From Bordetella petrii (GTDB lineage: Bacteria; Pseudomonadota; Gammaproteobacteria; Burkholderiales; Burkholderiaceae_B): a stretch of 64,000 nt of DNA. The notes under the pieces are model-generated. The model worked only from the letters and a program-made list of their open reading frames with translations. It was not told the origin of the DNA and did no database searches. The DNA is taken from positions 2,852,001 through 2,916,000 of the forward strand of contig NC_010170.1 in NCBI RefSeq assembly GCF_000067205.1, in the 5' to 3' direction. Below are positions 1-8,337 of this stretch, one piece after another. A program made the position numbers and the translations under genes. The stretch's first letter is position 1. Each line of letters opens with the position of its first letter.

Positions 1-87
1 GACCACATCCGCGCCACTTACCGCAACTTTTTCCCGCCCGAGGCGCGCTGGCAGTTCTCGGGCATACGGCTGGCGCGCGATGCGTGA
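1..87 (+). CDS. C-terminal end of an EgtB-like (ergothioneine synthase family) protein
   Basis: Only the last 28 residues and a TGA stop lie in the window; the 5' part is off the left edge. The tail contains YRNFFPPEARWQFSG and ends LARDA. This resembles the C-terminus of EgtB-type sulfoxide synthases (FGE-sulfatase fold), where a YRNFFPP...RW.FSG segment closes the formylglycine-generating-enzyme-like domain. In that family the enzyme joins a thiol to hercynine using iron and oxygen. The family call rests on this short segment alone; another member of the same superfamily is possible. Confidence 0.55.
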   Translation, partial: DHIRATYRNFFPPEARWQFSGIRLARDA

Positions 88-92
88 GGGGT

Positions 93-122
93 TTGCACCC
101 CAATAAAATGTCGTGCTAGAAT
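93..122 (+). promoter_or_regulatory. Sigma-70 promoter for the tRNA, extended -10
   Basis: TTGCAC at 93-98 is separated by 18 bases from TAGAAT at 117-122, and a TG dinucleotide at 114-115 makes an extended -10. Transcription would start near 129, about 65 bases before the tRNA. The 5' leader contains short inverted repeats around 133-155 and 164-185. Confidence 0.65.
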
Positions 123-193
123 TTCGTTCTTGCCTGGCCCTGCCGGGCAAGAAGTCGAGCACTGCCTCAGGCACAACATTGAGGCACGACATT

Positions 194-270
194 GGCGCAT
201 TAGCTCAGCCGGTTAGAGCGACGGAATCATAATCCGCAGGTCCCCTGTTCGAATCAGGGATGCGCCACCA
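194..270 (+). tRNA. tRNA with anticodon CAT (tRNA-Met)
   Basis: A 77-base cloverleaf with the 3' CCA encoded. The acceptor arm is GGCGCAT pairing with ATGCGCC, the D-arm begins TAGCTCAG, the anticodon loop ATCATAA reads CAT, and the T-arm holds GTTCGAATC. The 5' GGCGC/GCGCC acceptor fits an elongator tRNA rather than an initiator, which normally has an unpaired first base. An isoleucine tRNA with a lysidine-modified CAT anticodon cannot be fully excluded by eye. It has its own promoter and a strong terminator directly downstream, so it is a single-gene transcription unit. Confidence 0.93.
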
Positions 271-278
271 GAATTACG

Positions 279-314
279 AAGGGCGCCCATGGCACATGGG
301 CGCCCTTTCTTTTT
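279..314 (+). terminator. Rho-independent terminator of the tRNA gene
   Basis: A perfect 13-bp inverted repeat, AAGGGCGCCCATG at 279-291 and its complement at 295-307, with a three-base loop. It is followed by a T-rich tract to 314. It begins eight bases after the tRNA CCA end. Confidence 0.9.
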
Positions 315-378
315 GACGATGCAGGGTGGTGTTAGGGGGTGGTGTGGGGTATGCGGGGCGCAGTCAGGCTCCAGGACC

Positions 379-738
379 TCAGGCCGCCACCCGCAGGTGC
401 CGCCGCGACTGGCCACCCTTGATGGGCCGCAGCAGGCTGCTGGGCACATCTTCGACCAGCTCCGGTTCGCACCGTACGCTGACCTGGCCCGGCAGGATCC
501 AGCTCTTGCCGTGGCGGCACTCGGTGGCGCGCAGGTGCCGCGCCAGGCGCAGCGCGTCGAGCTCGGCGCGATCACGGCCGGAACGCACCATGTCGCAGAA
601 GCGCGTGAAACTGAACGTGTGCGCGCCCTCGCGGCCTATCACGTCGACACACCCGCGAAATTCGCCAAAATCGACCTCGTGCACGCGCGGCCGGATGGAA
701 TAGCTCACATTGGAAGCAAAGGCGGAAAACGTGTCCAT
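379..738 (-). CDS. Hypothetical protein, 119 aa
   Basis: The reading frame runs from ATG at 738, preceded by a GGGAG ribosome site at normal spacing, to a stop at 379. An upstream in-frame ATG exists at 813 but lacks a ribosome site. The product is soluble, starts MDTFSAFASNVSYSIRPR, is rich in Arg and Cys, and has no signal peptide or membrane segment. No domain was recognised. It lies downstream of the AI-2E-type permease on the same strand, 145 bases apart, so it may be its own unit. Function unknown. Confidence 0.6.
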   Translation of the reverse strand: MDTFSAFASNVSYSIRPRVHEVDFGEFRGCVDVIGREGAHTFSFTRFCDMVRSGRDRAELDALRLARHLRATECRHGKSWILPGQVSVRCEPELVEDVPSSLLRPIKGGQSRRHLRVAA

Positions 739-883
739 GGCTTGATCTCCCTGATGAAGCACGACCATTTCAGGGTAGAGCAAAAATATGTCGAATCCGC
801 GCCGCCTTTGCAATCTTTGAAGACGATTACCCGTCCGTTACAAAATCCATACTTAACTACATCCCTGGCGCCGCGCGCGGGCT

Positions 884-1966
884 TCAGGGCTGGGCGGGCG
901 TATCGTCGCGGGCGGCGGGCTCGACAAAATCGGAGGTGAACAAGTCCCAGCAAGTAATGAACAGCGCCGCGATCAGCGGCCCGATCACGAAGCCGTTCAG
1001 GCCGAACAACGCCATGCCGCCCAGGGTGGAGATCAACACCACGTAATCGGGCAGCTTGGTGTCCTTGCCCACCAGCAACGGACGCAGCACGTTGTCGACC
1101 ATGCCGATCACCAGCACGCCGTACAGGATGAGCGCCACGCCCTGCCATGTGGCGCCCGTGACCAGGAAATATACGGCCACCGGCACCCAGATCAGCCCCG
1201 CGCCAATGGCGGGCAGCAGCGACAGAAAGGCCATGACCACGCCCCATAGCACCGGCCCCTGGATGCCCAGCACGTAGAAGATCACGCCGCCCAGGGCGCC
1301 CTGCGCCGCGGCTACCGCGATGTTGCCCTTCACGGTGGCGCGGATCACGGTAGTGAACTTGCGCAACAGGTGAATCTTGCGCGAGTCGCTCAGCGGAATC
1401 GCGGCGCGCAGCCGCGCCGACAGCAGCGAGCCGTCGCGCAGCAGGAAAAACAACAGGTACAGCATGATGCCGAAGCTGATCAGGAACTGGAACGTATCCT
1501 GTCCGATGTTGAACGCCTGCGTGGCCAGGTACTGGCTGCCCCGCATCGCGCCCGCGGTGAGCTTGTCTTGCAGGCTGGTGATGTCGGCCATGCCGAAGCG
1601 CGTCAGCAGGCTGTGCAACGATGCCGGCAGCGCGTCGAGCACCTGCTGGAAATAAACGCCGAAGTTCAGGTTGCCCGACTTGACGCGCTGGTAAAGATTG
1701 GCGCCTTCCTGCACCAGCGAGCCGGTGATGAGCGTGACCGGCACGATTACCAGCAGCAACACCAGCAGCAGTGTGCACAGCGCGGCCAGGTTGCGCCGCT
1801 TGACCAGCTTGGCGGCGATGCGGCGATGCACCGGCGCGAAAATAATCGCCAGGATCGCGCCCCAGAATACCGCTCCGTAAAACGGCCACAGCACCCAGCC
1901 AAACGCGATAGTGACAAGCACCAGCAGCAGCAGGAAAAAGCGGTTGTGCAGGTTAGACCCGTTCAT
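884..1966 (-). CDS. AI-2E family transporter (membrane permease)
   Basis: A 360-residue polytopic protein of the AI-2E transporter family (TqsA/PerM-like). Long hydrophobic segments lie near residues 8-45 and 58-82, and a cluster of further helices spans 150-345. The loop between helices holds the usual amphipathic region. Late motifs such as DNVLRPLLVG and the terminal helix IGPLIAALFITCWDLF are typical. Start chosen at 1966, where GGGAT sits just upstream; an in-frame ATG 39 bases earlier has no ribosome site. Despite the family name, members move varied substrates, including Na+/H+ exchange in some, so autoinducer export is not implied. Confidence 0.85.
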   Translation of the reverse strand: MNGSNLHNRFFLLLLVLVTIAFGWVLWPFYGAVFWGAILAIIFAPVHRRIAAKLVKRRNLAALCTLLLVLLLVIVPVTLITGSLVQEGANLYQRVKSGNLNFGVYFQQVLDALPASLHSLLTRFGMADITSLQDKLTAGAMRGSQYLATQAFNIGQDTFQFLISFGIMLYLLFFLLRDGSLLSARLRAAIPLSDSRKIHLLRKFTTVIRATVKGNIAVAAAQGALGGVIFYVLGIQGPVLWGVVMAFLSLLPAIGAGLIWVPVAVYFLVTGATWQGVALILYGVLVIGMVDNVLRPLLVGKDTKLPDYVVLISTLGGMALFGLNGFVIGPLIAALFITCWDLFTSDFVEPAARDDTPAQP

Positions 1967-2034
1967 ATTCGATCCCGTGCGCGGCAGCTGCCGCGTGAGG
2001 CGCAATTGTACAAATCCGGCATGGCGGCCCGCGC

Positions 2035-2727
2035 TCAGGCCGGCGCCAGCGCGCGCAGGCTGCGCTGTGCCTGGCCGACCGCTTCGGCATGGCCGTTGAG
2101 TGCATCCAGCAGGCGGTTCAATTCCTGCTGCACGGAAGGGTCGCGCACCGAAGCCGACTCGGCGTCGATAACAATCTGCCCGCGATGCCGGACCACGTAC
2201 TCGGCTGCCCGCACGGCATCGTCGAGCGCCGCCGCGGCCACCGCCAGCAAAGGCTCCAGACGCGCGGCGCTGCCGGTCACGGCGCGCCCGTACGCCTGCG
2301 CGTACACCGCCTGCAGGTCGGCGGGCTGCTCCAGCCCGGCGCGCTCCGTGCCGGCGCGCTCCAGCGCCCGGCGCAGGCTGGCGCGCGCCTCGGACAGGGC
2401 CTGGCGATCGGCCAGCAAGGCGTCCTGGCGCGCCCGCAACTGCGCCAGCGTGTGCAGCTCCTGGTGCTCCAGCGCACGGCCCAGGCGCTCGACCACCGTG
2501 GCGGCCACCGCGTCGAAATCGGCCAGCACCTGATAGTGCTCGACGTAGTCGCCGAACGCATCGCGTTGCGCGTCATCCAGCGCGGGCACGGCCGCCCCCG
2601 GCGCCTCGACCACGCTGGCCTGCAGCCAGGCCATGAAGGCCGCGCGCTGGTCCGGCTCTTTGTTGACGCAGCCGGCCAATAGCAGGCCGGCTGCCAGCAG
2701 CCATATGAAATTAACCGCAATGCGCAT
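2035..2727 (-). CDS. DUF3053 family lipoprotein (YiaF-like)
   Basis: A 230-residue protein with an N-terminal signal ending in the lipobox LLAGC, so the mature protein begins with a lipidated cysteine at about residue 20. The following NKEPDQRAAFMAWLQ matches the opening of DUF3053 proteins such as E. coli YiaF (C-F-D-K-E-x-D-Q-R-x-A-F). The rest is largely helical and Ala/Leu/Arg-rich. A GGGGGA ribosome site precedes ATG 2727, which decides the start against an ORF extending to 2844. It sits upstream of the AI-2E permease on the same strand, 68 bases apart. Function of the family is not known. Confidence 0.8.
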   Translation of the reverse strand: MRIAVNFIWLLAAGLLLAGCVNKEPDQRAAFMAWLQASVVEAPGAAVPALDDAQRDAFGDYVEHYQVLADFDAVAATVVERLGRALEHQELHTLAQLRARQDALLADRQALSEARASLRRALERAGTERAGLEQPADLQAVYAQAYGRAVTGSAARLEPLLAVAAAALDDAVRAAEYVVRHRGQIVIDAESASVRDPSVQQELNRLLDALNGHAEAVGQAQRSLRALAPA

Positions 2728-2919
2728 GCTTCCCCCATTTGCCGCAGCCAGCGCCGCGCCGCCGGCCGCCTCGAACATTAACCCAAGCGCAGCCGCCCAT
2801 ACAGCGCTTATAGGATTTGTTGCCTCGGAAGCGATATGTGACACTGCGCCCGCCGAACGGCGCGGCCCCCTGCCCTACAATGCCTCTTGATCACTCCATT
2901 CAAAACCGCGTTGCCCGCC

Positions 2920-3294
2920 ATGACCACTGCCGACAGCACCCCTGTTTCCCAAGAGCCCTGGGGCTACACGCACCCCCAATGTCGGGGTTCCACGGCGTTC
3001 CTGTTTTTCACTTCCGACCTGGCCCGCACGGTGAACGAGCACCTGGCCCACGGGCCGCTCGATGACGCTGCCCTGCAGCGCGCCCAGCAGGCCGTAGATG
3101 CCCTGGTGCAGCGCTACATCGACATCCAGGCCGCCCCGGCCGCGTTCGCCGGACAGCGTATCCGGCTCAGGCTGGAAGCCGGCCAGGGTGCGGGCGCCGC
3201 GCCGCAAGTGGCGCTGGAAATGTCGCCCGACCTGGAAGACCAGATCATCGAGGCGCAGCGCCTGGCCCACCAGCAGGCCGCCACGCGGCACTAA
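2920..3294 (+). CDS. Hypothetical protein, 124 aa
   Basis: Frame from ATG 2920 to TAA 3294; an alternative TTG start lies at 2887. The product opens MTTADSTPVSQEPWGY, has a short hydrophobic patch STAFLFF, then an Ala/Gln-rich helical region and ends in a Gln/Ala/His-rich tail. No signal peptide and no recognised domain. A TACAAT hexamer at 2876-2881 could be the -10 of its promoter. No clear Shine-Dalgarno sequence precedes 2920. Codon and GC use match its neighbours. Function unknown. Confidence 0.55.
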   Translation: MTTADSTPVSQEPWGYTHPQCRGSTAFLFFTSDLARTVNEHLAHGPLDDAALQRAQQAVDALVQRYIDIQAAPAAFAGQRIRLRLEAGQGAGAAPQVALEMSPDLEDQIIEAQRLAHQQAATRH

Positions 3295-3315
3295 CGCCGA
3301 TTACCCAAAAAAGCG

Positions 3316-3344
3316 TTGACAAAACAAGCATTTACTCGTATAGT
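3316..3344 (+). promoter_or_regulatory. Near-consensus sigma-70 promoter
   Basis: TTGACA at 3316-3321, a 17-base spacer, then TATAGT at 3339-3344. This is the best promoter match in the window. It points at the 98-residue ORF at 3687 and implies a start near 3351 and a long untranslated leader. Confidence 0.8.
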
Positions 3345-3350
3345 AGCTAG

Positions 3351-3686
3351 TTGGCCAGTATCCGCGCGCCGGCAAGACGATTCTTAAAAAGAATATTCCA
3401 AGTCAGCCAGCCGTACTGCCTTCTTCGTGGCCTTGCCACGGCTCCATTATTTGGCCGCCCTTTCCGCATTCGCCTGCGCGAGCAACCCGCAGGCAGCCTC
3501 GCGGCCTTGAATCTTGCCCAGCACGGCCCGGCCCTTCCGCCGGCCGGCAGCAAATCCGGCTCCGACCCGAGCCCTGACAGCACCACGCCTCGCGCGGCAC
3601 GCCAAAGCCAGCCCTGCTGGCGGCGGGCGCACACGCGCAAGCGGGTGCCGCATTTCCATAACGAGAACTCGAAAGAGAGGAACATC
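3351..3686 (+). other. Long 5' leader (about 335 nt) without a convincing gene
   Basis: The region between the strong promoter and the ATG at 3687. It contains a short hairpin ATTCTT-aaa-AAGAAT at 3380-3394 and several GC-rich inverted stretches. An open frame in phase with the downstream gene exists from a TTG at 3351, but its product is Arg/Pro/Ser-rich and looks non-coding. The leader may hold a cis-regulatory RNA or an independent small RNA; nothing recognisable as a known riboswitch was seen. Confidence 0.4.
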
Positions 3687-3983
3687 ATGAACTCATCCAT
3701 CAACCCCATCACGGCCACGCAACTTCTGCCCCGCCGCGCGCACAGCAAGCTCGACCACACGCCCATCCATGTAGGCGACGTGGTTCATCTCAAGCCGGCC
3801 TGCGGTCCGGACATCCGCGCCACGGTGATCTACAACGCGCCGATCAACGGCACGGTGACCTACACCACCGACGTGGTCCACCCGCGCGGCCCGGCGGGCG
3901 GCCCCGGCATGCGGATCCGCTTCCGCCACGAACACGTGCATCGCATCGAACCGCTGCGCCGCCGCGCCAGCCGGGCCGCCTGA
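3687..3983 (+). CDS. Small hypothetical protein, 98 aa, SH3-like by appearance
   Basis: ATG 3687 is preceded by AGAGAGG at good spacing, and the frame ends at TGA 3983. After a Ser/Ile-rich start the middle reads HVGDVVHLKPACGPDIRA and continues with alternating hydrophobic residues and a Gly/Pro-rich turn, then ends in RRRASRAA. The pattern of short beta-strands suggests a small SH3- or KOW-like barrel with a basic tail, but no family was recognised. It is driven by the strong promoter at 3316-3344 through a long leader, suggesting high or regulated expression. Confidence 0.6.
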   Translation: MNSSINPITATQLLPRRAHSKLDHTPIHVGDVVHLKPACGPDIRATVIYNAPINGTVTYTTDVVHPRGPAGGPGMRIRFRHEHVHRIEPLRRRASRAA

Positions 3984-4058
3984 GCCCAGGCACACCCCGG
4001 TTCGCCTGGCCGCGCATGCTACAGTCGGCCTCATCGCCGGCCCCGTCGCCAGTTCGCA

Positions 4059-4751
4059 ATGCAGCACACTCGTTCGTCCGTACGCATCTGGGACCTTCCC
4101 ACCCGCCTGTGCCATTGGGCCCTGGCCGCCTGCGTCGTCGGCGCCTACGTCAGCGTCAAGCTGGGCGGGCTGTATATGGATTGGCACGTGCGGTTCGGGC
4201 TGGCCACGCTTGGACTGATCGTGTTCCGGCTGGCGTGGGGCGTGGCCGGGCCGCGCTATGCGCGCTTTGCCACCTTCGTGCGCGGTCCCGGCGCAATCAG
4301 GCGCTATCTGCAGGGCTCGGCCCCGCCAGCCGGGCACAACCCCCTGGGCGCGCTATCGGTCATCGCCATGCTGGCCGTGCTGGGATTCCAGGCAATCAGC
4401 GGTCTGTTCACCAGCGATGACATCATGACCCAAGGCCCGCTGTACGCCCGCGCGAACGAAGCCCTGTCCGCGTGGTTCGGCCGCTGGCATCACGCCAACG
4501 AATGGCTCATTGTCGGCCTGGTCGCGCTGCATTTGCTGGCGGTGCTCTGGTACGTGGCCGTGCGGCGCAAGCGCCTGCTGCGGTCCATGCTCACCGGCGA
4601 CGCGCGGCCGCAAGACCTGCCAGCGGGCACCCAGCCCGCCGCCGACGGCCCCGGCGTCTGGCTGCGCGCCGCACTGCTGGCCGCCGCGGCGGCGGCGCTG
4701 GTGCTGTGGATCCGTTCGCTTGAAATCGTGGCCGACTTTTCTTTTTCTTGA
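4059..4751 (+). CDS. Cytochrome b561/b6-type membrane protein
   Basis: A 230-residue membrane protein of the cytochrome b561 (bacterial/Ni-hydrogenase) family. It starts with the typical VRIWDLPTRLCHW, where the His is a haem b ligand, and has helices near residues 17-36, 44-64, 98-118, 150-168 and 202-220. A second His pair (WHHANEW) lies near residue 145 and another His near 158. Such proteins pass electrons from quinol to periplasmic cytochromes c. A cytochrome c' gene lies immediately downstream in convergent orientation, 31 bases away, and could be its partner; this pairing is inference. Confidence 0.85.
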   Translation: MQHTRSSVRIWDLPTRLCHWALAACVVGAYVSVKLGGLYMDWHVRFGLATLGLIVFRLAWGVAGPRYARFATFVRGPGAIRRYLQGSAPPAGHNPLGALSVIAMLAVLGFQAISGLFTSDDIMTQGPLYARANEALSAWFGRWHHANEWLIVGLVALHLLAVLWYVAVRRKRLLRSMLTGDARPQDLPAGTQPAADGPGVWLRAALLAAAAAALVLWIRSLEIVADFSFS

Positions 4752-4782
4752 GGCCTGCGGCCAGCCGGCCTCGTGCGCCAGC

Positions 4783-5241
4783 CTATTTTTTCTTGCGGTA
4801 TGAATCGTGGCAGGCCTTGCAGCTTGCGCCCACGTCGCCGAACGCGGCCCGCAGCGTGTTCAGGTCGCCCGAATCGGCCGCTGCCGTCAGCTTGGCCAGG
4901 TTGTCTTTCAGACGCTCCTGCTTCTGCCGGAAACCCTCGGCATCGCTCCAGACCTCGGGCCGCGCATCTCCCCCTTCCGTACCCGGGCCGAAAGCGGCCC
5001 AGGGCAGCCCCGCCAGCACGTTCAGGACCTGGACGTTGGCCTTGATCTGGGCCGCATCGTATGGCGCCTGGCCCTTCACGACCGGTTGCATGCGGCCGAA
5101 GTGCGAGCCCATCAGGGTCAAGGCCGACTGCCGGTACTTGATGGCGTCGGCCGGCTTGGCGAATTGCGACAGCGCAGGCGCGGACCACAGCGACATGACG
5201 CCGAAACAGGCCGCGGCGGCCAGCAGGGGGACTTGCTTCAT
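4783..5241 (-). CDS. Cytochrome c prime
   Basis: A 152-residue precursor with a signal peptide (about residues 1-25, cleavage near APALSQ) and a C-terminal haem-binding motif CKACH (Cys141, Cys144, His145) followed by DSYRKKK. Class II cytochromes c have exactly this layout, a four-helix bundle with the CxxCH near the C-terminus, and bind NO or transfer electrons in the periplasm. Start at ATG 5241 matches the signal peptide; the open frame extends further upstream without coding character. It faces the cytochrome b561-type gene tail to tail. Confidence 0.88.
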   Translation of the reverse strand: MKQVPLLAAAACFGVMSLWSAPALSQFAKPADAIKYRQSALTLMGSHFGRMQPVVKGQAPYDAAQIKANVQVLNVLAGLPWAAFGPGTEGGDARPEVWSDAEGFRQKQERLKDNLAKLTAAADSGDLNTLRAAFGDVGASCKACHDSYRKKK

Positions 5242-5291
5242 GGACGATCTCCCGGTAAGTGCGACGATGCCGGCTGCGCCGGCACTGCCGA

Positions 5292-6668
5292 CTATACCGC
5301 CCGGGCGAGACCGGCAGCCAGCCCTACGTAGGCGCGCGGGGTCAAGGCCAGCAGGCGCGCCTTGGGCTCTTCGGGTAGTTCGAGGCCGCTGACGAATTCG
5401 CGCAGCGCGGCTTCGGTGATGCCCTTGCCGCGCGTCAGCGCCTTGAGCTGCTCGTAGGGTTGCGGCAGGCCGTAGCGGCGCATGACGGTCTGCACCGGTT
5501 CGGCCAGCACTTCCCAGCAGGCGTCGATGTCGGCGTCGATGGCCGCGGTATTGACTTCGAGCTTGCCCAGCCCGCGCAGGCACGCGTCCCAGGCCACCAG
5601 GCTGTAGCCCAGACCCACGCCCAGGTTGCGCAGCACGGTGGAGTCGGTCAGGTCGCGCTGCCAGCGCGACACCGGCAGTTTCTCGGACAGGTGGCGCAGC
5701 ACGGCATTGGCCAGACCCAGGTTGCCCTCGGAGTTCTCGAAGTCGATGGGGTTGACCTTGTGCGGCATGGTGGACGAGCCCACCTCGCCTTCTTTCAGGC
5801 GCTGCTTGAAGTAGCCCAGCGCCACGTAGCCCCAGATGTCGCGGTCGAGGTCGAGCACGATGACGTTGGCGCGCGCCACGGCGTCGAACAGCGCGGCGAT
5901 CCAGTCGTGCGGCTCGATCTGGATGGTGTGGCGGTTCTGGGTGAGGCCCAGGCCGGCCAGCACGCGGGCGCTGAAGGCCGGCCAGTCGATCTCGGGGTAG
6001 GCCGACAAGTGCGCGTTGTAGTTGCCGGTGGCGCCGTTGAGCTTGGCCAGGGGCTCGACCGCCTCGATGGCGGCGATGGCCCGCTGCAGGCGCGCCGCCA
6101 CGTTGGCGAACTCTTTGCCCAGCGTGGTGGGGCTGGCCGGCTGGCCGTGGGTGCGCGACAGCATGGGTTGGTCGGCATACTGACGGGCCATGCCGGCCAG
6201 CGTGTCGGCGACCTGGCGCAGGCGCGGCACGATCACCTCGGCGCGGGCGCGGCTGAGCATCAGCGCGTGCGAGGTGTTGTTGATGTCTTCGGAGGTGCAG
6301 GCGAAGTGGATGAACTCGGCCGCGCGGGCCAGCTCGGCATCGCCGGCGACCTGCTCTTTCAGCCAGTATTCCACCGCCTTGACGTCGTGGTTGGTAGTGC
6401 GCTCGATTTCCTTGATACGGGCCGCGTCGGCCTCGGAGAAGTCGCGCACCAGTTGCGCCAGGCGGGCCCGGGCCGCTGCCGAGAAGCTGGGCAGCTCGGG
6501 CAGCCCGGCGTCAGACAGGGCCACCAGCCATGCCACTTCGACCTCAACCCGGTGCGCCATGAAGCCCGCTTCGGAGAGCAGGCCGCGCAGGGCGTCGCCC
6601 CGCGACGCGTAGCGGCCGTCCAGCGGGGACAAGGCGTTGAGGTGGCTGATCTGGTCGGCAATCTGCAT
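5292..6668 (-). CDS. purB: Adenylosuccinate lyase
   Basis: A 458-residue protein, the usual length for proteobacterial PurB (E. coli 456). It acts twice in purine synthesis: SAICAR to AICAR plus fumarate, and adenylosuccinate to AMP plus fumarate. The fumarase/aspartase superfamily signature SSTMPHKVNP is at residues 298-307, and the catalytic His lies in RTHGQPAS at about 174. The N-terminus LNALSPLDGRY is characteristic. Start at ATG 6668 is chosen over an ORF start at 6833 because homology begins there. It is divergent from the glutathione S-transferase gene. Confidence 0.96.
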   Translation of the reverse strand: MQIADQISHLNALSPLDGRYASRGDALRGLLSEAGFMAHRVEVEVAWLVALSDAGLPELPSFSAAARARLAQLVRDFSEADAARIKEIERTTNHDVKAVEYWLKEQVAGDAELARAAEFIHFACTSEDINNTSHALMLSRARAEVIVPRLRQVADTLAGMARQYADQPMLSRTHGQPASPTTLGKEFANVAARLQRAIAAIEAVEPLAKLNGATGNYNAHLSAYPEIDWPAFSARVLAGLGLTQNRHTIQIEPHDWIAALFDAVARANVIVLDLDRDIWGYVALGYFKQRLKEGEVGSSTMPHKVNPIDFENSEGNLGLANAVLRHLSEKLPVSRWQRDLTDSTVLRNLGVGLGYSLVAWDACLRGLGKLEVNTAAIDADIDACWEVLAEPVQTVMRRYGLPQPYEQLKALTRGKGITEAALREFVSGLELPEEPKARLLALTPRAYVGLAAGLARAV

Positions 6669-6791
6669 GGCGGGAGACGAAAAAGAAGGGAGTCGAAAGG
6701 CGGGTGCCGATTTTATCACCCGCCCCGATGTAACAATGGCGCAAAAAGCGTTGCTCAATGGGAACTTCGCATTTCTGAACCTATCGCTCCT

Positions 6792-6799
6792 GCTATACT
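6792..6799 (+). promoter_or_regulatory. Extended -10 promoter for the glutathione S-transferase gene
   Basis: TGCTATACT (TG at 6791-6792, hexamer TATACT at 6794-6799) is a good extended -10. No strong -35 is seen at 17 bases upstream, as is common for this class. The expected start near 6806 leaves a 25-base untranslated leader. Confidence 0.5.
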
Positions 6800-6831
6800 G
6801 CGGCCGCTTTCCGACTTCGCTTGTGGCCTCC

Positions 6832-7443
6832 ATGAAACTGATCGGCTCGCTTACCAGTCCCTATGTTCGCAAAGTGCGGGTCGTCATGGCCGAGAAGAAG
6901 CTGGACTACCAGCTCGAGCTGGAAAACGTCTGGTCCCCCGATACCCAGATCCAGGCCTACAACCCCCTGGGCAAGGTTCCCTGCCTGGTCATGGAAGACG
7001 GCGGCGCCCTGTTCGATTCGCGCGTCATCGTCGAATACCTGGATACCCTGTCGCCGGTGGCCCGCCTGATTCCGCAGCCGGGCCGCGAACGCGCGGCCGT
7101 CAAATGCTGGGAAGCCATCGCCGACGGCGTGCTCGACGCCTGCGTCATCATTGTCAAGGAAAACCAGCGCCCCGAAGCCCAGCGCAGCGCCGACTGGATC
7201 GAGCGCCAATACCGCAAGATCCACGCGGGCCTGGAAGCCATGAACACCAGCCTGGGCGAACAGGCCCACTGCATGGGCGTGAACTACAGCCTGGCCGACA
7301 TCGCCGTGGGCTGCGCCCTGGGTTACCTGGACCTGCGCTTCGCCTCGCTGAACTGGCGCGCCGGCCACCCCAACCTGGCCCGCCACTACGAAAAACTGTC
7401 GGCCCGCCAGTCGTTCATCGACAGCGCCCCGCCGGCCGCCTGA
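6832..7443 (+). CDS. Glutathione S-transferase family protein
   Basis: A 203-residue cytosolic GST. The N-terminal thioredoxin-like domain (residues 1-75) opens MKLIGSLTSPYVRKVRV, with the Ser/Thr of the active-site loop at 8-9, and has the cis-proline stretch GKVPCLVM near 47-54 and the glutathione-binding FDSRVIVEYL after it. An all-helical C-terminal domain follows with the conserved capping motif NYSLADIAVG. It resembles the YibF-type bacterial GSTs. Likely role is glutathione conjugation or disulphide exchange; the substrate is not known. Convergent with the TauE/SafE gene, 25 bases apart. Confidence 0.88.
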   Translation: MKLIGSLTSPYVRKVRVVMAEKKLDYQLELENVWSPDTQIQAYNPLGKVPCLVMEDGGALFDSRVIVEYLDTLSPVARLIPQPGRERAAVKCWEAIADGVLDACVIIVKENQRPEAQRSADWIERQYRKIHAGLEAMNTSLGEQAHCMGVNYSLADIAVGCALGYLDLRFASLNWRAGHPNLARHYEKLSARQSFIDSAPPAA

Positions 7444-7468
7444 GCGGCCGCGCGACCCTGCCCGCCGC

Positions 7469-8287
7469 TCAGACGCCGAAGGCCTGCCAGGCCTTCGCCA
7501 GCATGTACGCCGCCAGGGCGAACAACAGACCTGCGAACACCCGTTTCAGTGTAGCTACCGGCAGGCGGTGCGCCATGCGCGCGCCGGCCGGGGCGGTCAG
7601 CACGCTGGTGGCCACCAGCGCCAGCAGCGCCGGCCAGTAGATATAGCCCAGCATGCCTGGCTGACTGGCGTTCTCGTTCAGGCCCGAAGCAACGTAGCCG
7701 ATGCTGTTGGCCAGCGCGATGGGAAAGCCCAGCGCGGCCGAGGTCGAGACCGCGGTATGCAGCGCCACGTTGCACCACACCATGAAGGGCACAGACAGGA
7801 AGCCGCCGCCCGCGCCGACCAGGCCCGAGAGGAAGCCGATGCCGGCCCCCACCGCCGAAGTGCCCGCGATGCCGGGCATCTGGCGCGAGGGCTTGGGCTT
7901 TTTGTTGCGCAGCATGTTCCAGGCCGAATAGCCGACGAACAGCGAGAAAAACAGCGACAGCCAGGCGGTGCTCAGGGCAGCGAACACCGCGCCGCCCGAA
8001 AACAGGCCGCCGACGATGATGCCGGGAGCCATGGCGAAGACGATCTTCCACTGGATGGTGCCCTTGCGCTGGTGGGCCCGCACGCTGGAAAGAGACGTGA
8101 ACAGAATGGACGTCATCGAGGTGGCGATGGCGGCATGCACGATCAGGTCTTGCGGCATGCCCTGCCAGCCGAACAACATGGTCAGGAACGGCACCAGCAG
8201 CATGCCGCCGCCTATGCCCAGCAGCCCCGCCGCGAACCCGACCACGGCGCCGAGCGCCAGCAGGCAAACCAACATCGTCACGTCCAC
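7469..8287 (-). CDS. TauE/SafE family sulfite/anion exporter
   Basis: A polytopic membrane protein of 272 residues with two homologous halves. Each half begins with a Gly-rich helix: FAAGLLGIGGGMLLVPFL in the first and FLSGLVGAGGGFLSVPFM in the second, the hallmark of TauE/SafE permeases. These export sulfite, sulfoacetate or similar small anions. The start is set at GTG 8287 because AGGAGG lies five bases before it, while ATG 8275 is too far from that site. It lies 50 bases downstream of mnmA on the same strand. Confidence 0.85.
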   Translation of the reverse strand: MDVTMLVCLLALGAVVGFAAGLLGIGGGMLLVPFLTMLFGWQGMPQDLIVHAAIATSMTSILFTSLSSVRAHQRKGTIQWKIVFAMAPGIIVGGLFSGGAVFAALSTAWLSLFFSLFVGYSAWNMLRNKKPKPSRQMPGIAGTSAVGAGIGFLSGLVGAGGGFLSVPFMVWCNVALHTAVSTSAALGFPIALANSIGYVASGLNENASQPGMLGYIYWPALLALVATSVLTAPAGARMAHRLPVATLKRVFAGLLFALAAYMLAKAWQAFGV

Positions 8288-8337
8288 TTCGACCTCCTCA
8301 GATATACCAACCCGGCGCCGCCCCCCATGGGCGACGC

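Noticed and set aside
3351..3686. N-terminal extension of the 98-residue protein from a TTG at 3351
   Set aside because: The extra product is low-complexity, the TTG coincides with the predicted transcription start, and ATG 3687 has a clear ribosome site.
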